Notes under the pieces: generated by a model
What the model was told of the DNA's origin: nothing
Database searches by the model: none
Seen by the model: the letters and a program-made list of their open reading frames with translations, nothing else
Assembly (NCBI GenBank): GCA_030704615.1
Contig: CM060733.1
Coordinates: 63,674,001-63,738,000 of the forward strand
Direction of reading: 5' to 3'
Length of the DNA stretch: 64,000 bases
Source of the DNA: Takakia lepidozioides
Lineage: Eukaryota > Streptophyta > Takakiopsida > Takakiales > Takakiaceae
Shown: positions 56,951-64,000 of the stretch, in pieces
Position numbering within the stretch: the first letter of the stretch is position 1
Layout: each line of letters starts with the position of its first letter
Translations under genes and position numbers: made by a program

Positions 56951-58005
56951 CCACACCTCTTGTGTGGCAGCGGCCGGATCAAGGCATATGCCTTCTGGAC
57001 TTATTTGGCGGGATCAGCACTGGATTGGCTGCAGTGTTGCAGGCAGGTGTACGAGTTCGACGTTACCTGTATGTGGAGAGGGATGAGACTGCACGATGCG
57101 TCTCACTGCGCCATGTTGCTCAGATGCTGCAGCAGCACCCTGAGTTGTTGCCGGTGTCTGCAGTTCGTGGATATCAGCAGGCCTTGCCAGCAGACATTGT
57201 GTTGCTGGGGGCGCAGGATTTGGAGCGGATTGGCTCCATTGATCTGGTAGTGGCAGGTTGGCCCTGCCAAGGGCATTCATCAGCCGGGCATGGCAATGGA
57301 TTGCGAGACTCGAGGACGGGTCTATTTTGGGAGATGGTGCGGATTTTGCGCTACTTGCAGCTTCATCAGGCTGTATCTCCGGCATACATCTTGGAGAATG
57401 TGCCACTGATGGGTGATTCTCGGGCCAGGGTGATGGCCAGTGTGCATCAAGTCCGGTCGTGGCTTGGGTCAGCAGTGTTGCTGGATGCAGCTGTAGTGGG
57501 GTCACGGGCTCATCGTCCACGGCTTTGGTGGACTAACTTGATGCCACCCACACTGCTCAAGCGTGCATTTGATGGGGTGCAACGCCTAGCACACCTCACC
57601 GTGGATGGCATTTTGGACACAGGGAGGCAGTCTCAATGTGTGAGACATAATGACCGTTCGCCGTTGGCAGTGGTCAACAGGATGGGTCACCCACGAGCAG
57701 CATTACCTACATTGCTCAGCTTCCCAGGCTCCCATGCTTTTCGGGATGGTGGACCTGGCCTCCTGTGGGATGCTCAGTTGCAGCAGTTAGTGGAGCCTAA
57801 TGCCGACGAGCGAGAGCGGGCTATGGGGTTTTCCACTGGGACCACGGCGGTGCCTTCTCTTTCTGAGGCATCACGTCGTCAGGTGTTGGGGCAAGCAATG
57901 GATCTCAATTGCTTGACCTGGATTATCAGCTTGGCTATGGCTGAGCAACGTAGAGTGCGGAGTGCACTTCCCTTGACGGTCTCTCTGCCTACCGAGACGG
58001 TATAG
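56951..58005 (+). CDS. Retrotransposon-encoded C5-cytosine DNA methyltransferase (DNMT3/DRM-like)
   Basis: This is part of the open frame 56401-58005. Motif I is LLDLFGGISTGL (about 56995), motif IV GWPCQGHSSAG with catalytic Cys (about 57259-57290), motif VI ILENVP (about 57388), a RAHRPRLWWTN block (about 57508) and the C-terminal motif IX/X part ERERAMGF...RRQVLGQAMDLNCLTW (about 57805-57925). The FGGISTGL and RQ-LG-A/S pattern is closest to DNMT3/DRM-type enzymes rather than CMT or DNMT1. Catalytic motifs are complete, so activity is plausible. It sits between protease and reverse transcriptase in the polyprotein, where it could methylate the element's own DNA (inference from published retrotransposon DNMTs). 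Confidence 0.88.
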
Positions 58006-58230
58006 GCAACGAGTGGGGGTGAGCCGGTGAGGACCACGGGGTGTAGACATCCATGGCACACGTGGGAGGTGCTCGAGGTCCAGATGGAGTTGGCAGCCAA
58101 GGCAGCTGTGATGGATGAGGTTGGGGATTCTTCTCGGGTTGAGGAGGTTCTCAATGATGAGATGATGGGGCAGGATGAGGCCTTGTCATTGACTGAGCAG
58201 GAAGGGAGTATTGCTCAAGAGGTTGCAGCA

Positions 58231-58239
58231 TAGCAACCA
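58231..58239 (+). promoter_or_regulatory. Possible stop-codon readthrough site (TAG CAA CCA)
   Basis: TAG CAA CCA fits the UAG-CAR-YYA readthrough context known from plant RNA viruses. Copy A has the same nine bases at 7688-7680 in the same polyprotein position, with flanking codons conserved (QEVA before). It lies between the methyltransferase and reverse transcriptase. Confidence 0.45.
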
Positions 58240-59900
58240 CGGGACGCGTCCTCTACCTCTAAGCCCACTGGACTTAAGGTTGCAGTTACGGAGGACAATT
58301 GGGAGCCTGACATTGGACCCATTGTCACCGGAGGAGAGAGACGACGTATGCGGCGGTTCCTGAGGGCTTATAGGAATTGCTTTGCCTTCAGTTTGAAGGA
58401 CTTGGGAGCACTGAAGGGTCAAGAGATCCGTATTGAGTTGGCCACTGACACGCCAATCTTTCGGAGACCCTATAGATACAGTGACATGGAGAGGTCTTTG
58501 ATTCAGATGAGGACTCAAGATCTCTGGGAGGCAGGTTTGGTGGAGCTCTCTGGTGGAGAGTATGCTTCAGCCACAGTGATGCCAGCCAAGAAGGATGTCT
58601 ATGGCAATTGGACGGAGAGACGCATGTGCGGTGATTACCGGCCTGTAAATCGTCAGACCAAGTCTGATAGGTATGCCATGCCAACACCAGAGGAGATCTT
58701 TGATGCCATTGGGCATGCCAAGGTCTTTAGCACATTGGATTTACGATCCGGATATCACCAGTTGCCGATCAAGGAGGCGGATAAGCAAAAGACGACATTC
58801 TGGGGGATCAATGAGCACGGGAAGGATTGCCTATACCAGTGGCGGTTCTTACCATTTGGGCTTAAAACGCTCCCGCTGAGTTTCAAAGAGTCATGGACAG
58901 GATTCTAGCAGGGGTGGAGTTTGCTCGGTGCTACATAGATGACATCATCATCTTTAGTGCTACGGTGGAGGAGCATGAGAGACACCTTCAGGGGGTATTT
59001 GAGCGCTTGAGGACGCACGGATTGAAGTTACATCCGGGCAAGTGCAAGTTTTTCCACAACCAGATTGAGTATCTGGGTCACATGATATATCCTGGAGGAT
59101 TGGGGGTACAACAGACTAAGGTAGAGTCCATTGCACAGGTTCCACGCCCCACGGATGTGAGCCGAGTTCGAGCTTTCATGGGGTTAGCAAACTATTACAG
59201 ACGGTTTGTTAAGGGATTTAGTGCCATTGCAAAGGCTCTAACCAAGCTGACCAAGGTGGACCAGGAGTGGCAGTGGGAAGATGAGCAGGAACAAGCTTTC
59301 CAAGAGCTCAAGGCGAGGTTGACCTCGGCGCCCATCTTGAGACGACCTATCAGGGGGCGTCCCTTTCAGCTGCATACGGATTGGAGCATGCTGGGGCTTG
59401 GAGCGGTGCTCACACAGGTGGATGATGAGGGAAGAGAGTTCGTAGTGGCTTATGCTAGCCGCTCGAACAATGCTGCCGAGTCTAAGTATAGCTCATATGA
59501 GGGAGAATGCTTAGCTGCAGTGTGGGCCGTGGCACACTTCAGGTGCTATCTATACGGCAATCTTTTCACCCTTGTCACGGATCACCAACCACTCAAGTGG
59601 TTGATGGAGTCAGACAAGCTTACGGGGAAGCTTGCACGGTGGGTACTCATCCTTCAAGAGTATGACTTTCAGGTGGTGCATCGACCGGGTTTGGTCAATC
59701 GCAATGCAGATGGGTTGAGTCGCAATCCATGCACGAGCCAGCAGGATGACACTGGAGCTCGGTGGCATGGTGAGACGGACGAGGAGATGGTGCCCGGATG
59801 GCATGCATCTGCATTTCTGTGTATCTTGGCAGCGGAAGGCCAGGTTGGACCTGCAACAGGGATGACTGTGGATCAAGTGTCTGAGGACCCTGAGGCCAGC
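58240..59900 (+). pseudogene. pol: Reverse transcriptase and RNase H of copy B
   Basis: RIELATDTPIFRRPYRYS, CGDYRPVNRQT and LDLRSGYH occupy the first part. A frame change near 58870 (after LPFGLK) leads to CYIDDIIIFS with the active-site YIDD (about 58933). Then come the connection and RNase H (LHTDWSMLGLGAVL, YEGECLAAVWAV, VTDHQPLKWL). Apart from the frame change it is open. Confidence 0.9.
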
Positions 59901-61220
59901 AATGAGCAAGGTGGCGCCAAAGATATACATGAGGATTCAGCTGTGTTGGACTATCTTTGCACTGGAGACACGGCAGCCACTGTGACTGCCAAGGAGAGGG
60001 ATCGGATCCTACAACGAGCCAAGAGGTTCAAGTGGGAGGGGACACACCTGCTCCGAGTGTGGGAGGATGGTCGAGTGAGGATTGTGCCTCACCCAACACA
60101 GCGGGCACGGTTAGTGCGGCATGCCCACGAGGAGTTGGGGCATTTTGGGGTGCGACGCACCCATAGCCTACTGCAGGGGCAGTATTGGTGGCGTGGTATG
60201 CACACAGAGGTGCAACAATTTGTGGCTAGGTGCATGGTGTGTGACAGGGTGCGTGCTTCATTCAACGCCCCTACTCCACAATTGCACCCTCTTCCAATCA
60301 TGGGATTGGGCTACAGGTGGAGTCTTGACTTCGCAGGGCCGTTGCCACTGACCATGCGCCACAACAAGTACGTGTTGGTGATGGTGGAGCACTTCTCCAA
60401 GTGGATTGAATTGGTTCCATTGCCTGATAAGGCTAGTGAGGGAGCTGCGTATGCATTCTTGGATTGTGTGCTTAGCCGATTCGGTGCTCCAGCTGAGGTA
60501 CTCACGGACCAAGGGAGAGAGTTCTTGGGGGAGTTTCAGGCTTTGTGTGACAAGGCCTTGATAGACCACCGCACCACTTCTTGGGATCATCCTGAGGCCG
60601 ATGGCTTGGCAGAGAGAGTTGCTCAGACAGTAAAGAGGGGTTTGCGCAAGTATGGCTTGCAGAAGGGACACCTAGGAGATTGGGACCTTCAGTTACCCTG
60701 GTTAGCCATGGGCTACAGGTTCAGCAAGCAAGCATCACTTGCCTCCTTCTCACCATACTTTCTTCTCTTTGGCCGAGAGCCGGATTTGCCTACATCCATT
60801 CGCAGAGAAGCTGCTACAGTTCTTAACCTTGACGATCCGGACGTATGGGCACGTGCATGTGAGCAGCGTGCAGAGTTGTTCAAGAGAGTCATGCCCATGG
60901 CTTTCGAGAACCTTGCCATTGCACAACACCGTGATATGTTGAGGTATGCTACCATACGTGGTGGGGGCTATCATCCTGGGGTTCGGAGATTCAACCCTGG
61001 TGACTATGTCTATCTGCAGCAGACTGCTCCTACGACCCTGGATGTGACTGCAGGACGTGTTATTTTGAGGGTTCGAGAGGTCTTGCCCTCAGGCGTCTTG
61101 GTCTTGGAGGGTCGGGATGGCATAACTTGGAAGGACCATGTGCGTAATTGTGCGCCATGTCACCTTCCGAATGTCGATGGCAGGATTGACCCAAACCTGG
61201 CAGTAGTATCTGCAGGTTTG
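59901..61220 (+). CDS. Integrase of copy B
   Basis: The open frame from 58893 continues through an HHCC zinc-binding region (H...H...C-x2-C: HAHEELGHFG to CMVCDR, about 60118-60245) and a DDE core with DFAG (about 60327), DQGREF (about 60508) and the Glu in ADGLAERV (about 60600). A GPY/F-like module follows (PGDYVYLQQ, GRVILRVREVLPSG). It would integrate the cDNA. The region is uninterrupted. Confidence 0.9.
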
Positions 61221-61367
61221 AGGTGCATGTTGTGTGGGTCTGCTAAAGGGGCAGCCACCATGCTGGTGTGTGATCGATGCTCTAGAGGTTGGCATATGGG
61301 GTGCTTGACTCCACCTCTTGAGATGGTTCCAGATGGGGATTGGTTATGTCCACAATGCATTGGATAG
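61221..61367 (+). CDS. C-terminal PHD finger of the copy B integrase
   Basis: The final ~48 codons before TAG at 61365 have CMLCGSAKGAATMLVCDRCS, GWHMGC and WLCPQC, a C4HC3 PHD pattern. PHD fingers usually read histone H3 tail states. Fused to integrase it could direct insertion, as chromodomains do in chromoviruses (inference). It is also present in copy D. Confidence 0.88.
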   Translation, partial: RCMLCGSAKGAATMLVCDRCSRGWHMGCLTPPLEMVPDGDWLCPQCIG

Positions 61368-61611
61368 TGGGAGTGGATACAACCATGGGAGGCTAACAAG
61401 CAACGCAAGGCCCAGCTACAGGAGACCTTGAATACACGAAGTCCTGGCTCAAGTTCACAGATTGCAAGACGGCGACTAACGATGGGGCTACTCTTGTACC
61501 CGGCCTCTTGGTCTATAGAGTTTGAGTACGATAGGGACAGTGATAGAGGACTTAGTACGGCTATGGCTATTACGTCTTGTAGCTATCTGGAGGTAGAGGG
61601 ACCTATCCACC

Positions 61612-61626
61612 AGCTAGGGGGGCGAT
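61612..61626 (+). promoter_or_regulatory. Polypurine tract of copy B
   Basis: AGCTAGGGGGGCGAT directly precedes TGTGGTAG, the presumed 3' LTR start. Copy D has the equivalent AGTTAGGGGGGCGAT before TGTGGCG. Confidence 0.7.
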
Positions 61627-61718
61627 TGTGGTAGACTACTTTATTATGCATATATGTGTGGTGTGGTTTGGACAGCGATGTAGTTGTGTAGCGATATGTA
61701 TGCGCACGACAGCTGTCA
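61627..61718 (+). mobile_element. Partial 3' LTR of copy B
   Basis: Shares GGTTTGGACAGCGATGTAG and GCACGACAGCTGTCA with the LTR of copy D, then is replaced by another repeat at about 61719. Confidence 0.65.
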
Positions 61719-62175
61719 AGGGATGGAGCCCTTGATGAACTTACATGAATATTGTCAAAAGCTAGCGTTAATCCACCAAGATCCAATCCCACGGTGGATG
61801 CTTGAAAGTTCATATAGTGAATGTAAGGGTATTTGGGTATGTTGTTATTGATTGATGCGGCTTGTGAAAATTGAACATTGAAATGTAGATCCGCCATTTT
61901 TCTTCCATAAAAAAATAAAACACGGGATCTCTGCATGTAACACAGTGGGGATGACCCACCCTTTTTTTCTGAAAAATTGAACGTAGTTCTCAGAATTCGT
62001 CGCTAGAAGTGCGGAGCAACGCGAAGCCCTAGTTCTAGCGACGACCGAAGGTCGGAAGCTAGTTTAGCGTAGAGCAGGAATAGGGTGCCATAGTGCCACA
62101 TCATCGTCGCCACGTTTCGTCGCCATGTCATCGTAGCCAGGTCATCGTAGACACGTCATCGTCGTCGTCAATTTC
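61719..62175 (-). repeat. Solo arm of the 41-kb foldback repeat
   Basis: Matches 40936-41385 in reverse complement and 41603-41936 directly: GGATGGAGCCCTTGATGAAC at one end, CGTCATCGTCGTCGTCAA at the other. It is inserted in the LTR of copy B. Confidence 0.85.
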
Positions 62176-62477
62176 TTTGGAATCTGCCCGGATTGCCCGC
62201 CCAAAATATGCCAATAGAAATCGCCGCACCAACTTTTTCGGAACTGCCGCAATGCCCGGATCTTGATCTTCTTGAACTGCAGGAGCTCTGCCGCCATCGT
62301 TCACCTTGCAAGCTGCAAGCTCTCAACAAATTGAGGAAATCCATGCTGAGGTAGATTGTAGCCCTGCGTTGTCTTTTACGTTCCTGTCGTCTCTCACCGT
62401 CACCCGTTCCTGCATTTTCCCAATGGACCCATATCCCAGAATGCACACATTGGCCCTCACATGCATTAGGTTTTGCA

Positions 62478-64000
62478 ACGGCGGCGGAGGATGAGGGTTC
62501 ATCTGCAGGAGCTTCGTCTTGGATGCAGAGGCTGAAGAGTGTGTTCAAGAGCAAGACACCTTCATCAGATTCTTCCCAATCAGATACTTCAAAAGAAAAA
62601 TCTGTGTCTCAGCATGACCTTACAATGGAAAGTGAGTGCCATTCTACTGTGTCGCTAGGTGTTCTACTACAAATTCAACAATCTAATATCATAAAAGGCC
62701 CTCACTTGCATAATGACTGCTGGGAGTTGATCAGTATGAACCGTTGGATCACTTTGTTTATTTATTGCAAAGGACACTTCACGAATTTCTTAGTTGAATG
62801 AAATGATGGTGCAGACAAGTCTGCTTCTGGTACCAATTTGGCTTATAGGAGACAATGGCGGAGATTCGCAATATAGGACACCAGTATAACAGAGGGGGGG
62901 ATGTGGAAACTGGCCGATGGTTTCCGCCGGGAATGTAAGTCTTTCGTGGGAAGAGTAACAGTGATCAAACAAGCAAGAAATTTTATGTCTTCTTTCAATG
63001 AGTGCTTGAAGACCCCAGATTGAGAACCCAATCCTGTAGTTTGCAGCCACGGCGGTCAGAGGTTGGAAATTAGCCCAATAACCGGTCTAGTACAAGTATG
63101 TACTCGATTTGTGAATCTTTCTTTGAAATCTGGCTCTGTCTCTCAATAGATTTTCTTTGTGTTGTACAGATTTTGCAGATGAGTTGAAGAAGGCACGCCA
63201 GTTTGGAAGTCTAACGACATTTGGACGCGGCCTGCCCAGAGGGGGTGAAGTATCAGTTGTAAAATCCCTTGAGAGACAGGAGGGGATTCTTCGATCCCTA
63301 GCCCTACATGACCCTCTGGTATGCTTTTTCATTACATCTGAATTTGGTTGCTACAAGAAAGTCTGTTTCAATGTTTAATGAGAGCACCAACCTTCAGAAG
63401 TGGTAAACAGTTAAAGAGGGTTGCATACTGGACGGCCAGGCTTGCAGGTGAGCACACGATGTCTTCAGAAAGTAAGCAAGGGGCATCGGGCTGGGCATGG
63501 TGTGGGTCCAGCGAGTTGGAGAGCTGCACAAGGCTGAGGTGGCAACGGAGTAGGGGTGCACTGTGCGTGATGTTGATGCCGTACTGGCAAAGTACGAGTG
63601 GGCAAAGGAGGCAAAGAGGCGTGTGATGAAGCTTAAGGAGGAAGGCAAGCCGCTTCCCAAGTCTCTTGACGAGGTTCGTCTCCCGTGTTTGCTGCCTAAG
63701 AGCTCTTGTATGTTTTTGTTATGCTCTGGCAGCTGCATTCTCTTCTCAAAATCTCTCCTCCCGCTGTCTCACCAATGGCTTTCCACTGTTTGCCTGTTTC
63801 CTACCATCTTTTAATACCTTGAATGATGAAATATATTTGTCCCTGTACCTTGAATATAAGGTGGCCATAGCTGGGAGATGAAGGGTCTGGCCTGAGGTTG
63901 ACACCATGGATTTGTTGATTGGTGAGGGTGGAAGAGTTGATGGGGGGTCGCTGGAATGCGGCAGCATATGTGAATCTTGCAAAAAGTGGACAACTGAGTC
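62478..64000 (+). CDS. Multi-exon host gene of unknown function (partial)
   Basis: Plausible exons: about 62477-62631 (cATTAG acceptor; FATAAEDEGSSAGASSWMQR... to LTMES; GTGAGT donor), about 63170-63318 (FADELKKARQFGSLTTFGRG, GGEVSVVKSLERQEGILRSL), about 63486-63545 (GLGMVWVQRVGELHKAEVAT) and about 63560-63675 (VRDVDAVLAKYEWAKEAKRR, KLKEEGKPLPKS). The segments look like one conserved, charged plant protein, perhaps organellar, but I do not recognise it. The 5' end is unclear and the 3' end may lie beyond the window. Confidence 0.55.

Larger units (their letters stand above)
54041..61760 (+). mobile_element. Ty3/gypsy element with DNMT and PHD finger, copy B (nearly complete)
   Basis: Order: gag, zinc knuckles, protease, cytosine methyltransferase, reverse transcriptase, RNase H, integrase, PHD finger, polypurine tract, partial 3' LTR. 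Integrase after RNase H defines Ty3/gypsy. Lesions are few: a frameshift near 55150, TAG at 55346-55348 and 56365-56367 (CAG in copy A), TAG at 58003-58005, TAG at 58231-58233 (shared with A) and a frameshift near 58870. No 5' LTR is seen, and the 3' LTR is cut by another repeat at about 61719. Confidence 0.92.

Overview
The window is nuclear DNA from a streptophyte. It has spliced genes with GT/AG introns, PPR (pentatricopeptide repeat) modules of the plant E/DYW type, Ty3/gypsy and non-LTR retrotransposons, MULE-like SWIM transposases and satellite DNA. DYW-type PPR arrays favour a seed-free land plant such as a fern, lycophyte or bryophyte. Gypsy elements carrying a cytosine methyltransferase are known from charophyte algae. 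The sequence alone does not decide between these. Most of the window is transposon or repeat. I see no rRNA gene, tRNA gene or CRISPR array.

Layout. 1-4.1 kb holds two decayed SWIM/MULE transposases. 4.7-6.1 kb is a G-rich GGGGATC repeat block. 6.1-11.4 kb is a truncated minus-strand copy (A) of a DNMT-bearing gypsy element, abutting a short plus-strand fragment (C). 12.6-14.2 kb is a ~117-bp satellite in which each unit carries a long hairpin. 14.2-25.6 kb is an apparently intact DNA transposon inserted in that satellite. 25.6-27.7 kb holds the rest of the satellite, a palindrome-rich A-tract repeat and a LINE 3' end. 28.9-30.2 kb is a PPR-DYW pseudogene. 30.7-36.9 kb is a decaying metallophosphoesterase gene whose introns hold a LINE, a MITE and gypsy fragment D. 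38-50 kb holds tandem repeats, a coiled-coil gene fragment, a long inverted repeat and a badly broken PPR array. 50.6 kb has a receptor-kinase tail. 54.0-61.7 kb is the best gypsy copy (B). 62.5 kb to the end is the start of a host gene.

The most interesting system is the 11.35-kb transposon at 14,214-25,565. It carries two divergent multi-exon genes, both open through every predicted splice junction. The plus-strand gene is a GCM/WRKY-type zinc finger + DDE-like + SWIM transposase (1,132 aa, 2 exons). The minus-strand gene (about 1,202 aa, 10 exons) joins a ParB/sulfiredoxin-like domain to a region resembling a beta-class (N4-cytosine/N6-adenine type) DNA methyltransferase. Two introns of the second gene hold 11 copies of a ~20-bp palindrome close to GAATGTCGTCAACGACATTC. 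These could be parS-like or methylation sites for the encoded protein; that is inference. The ends show imperfect inverted repeats, and a 12-bp sequence is duplicated in the flanking satellite.

The second theme is the gypsy family. Its polyprotein adds a DNMT3/DRM-like cytosine methyltransferase between protease and reverse transcriptase, and a PHD finger at the integrase C-terminus. Copies A and B share a UAG-CAA-CCA stop between the methyltransferase and reverse transcriptase, which matches a known readthrough context. Many lesions in transposons and PPR units are C-to-T changes (CAG to TAG, CGA to TGA, TGG to TAG or TGA), as expected from deamination of methylated DNA.
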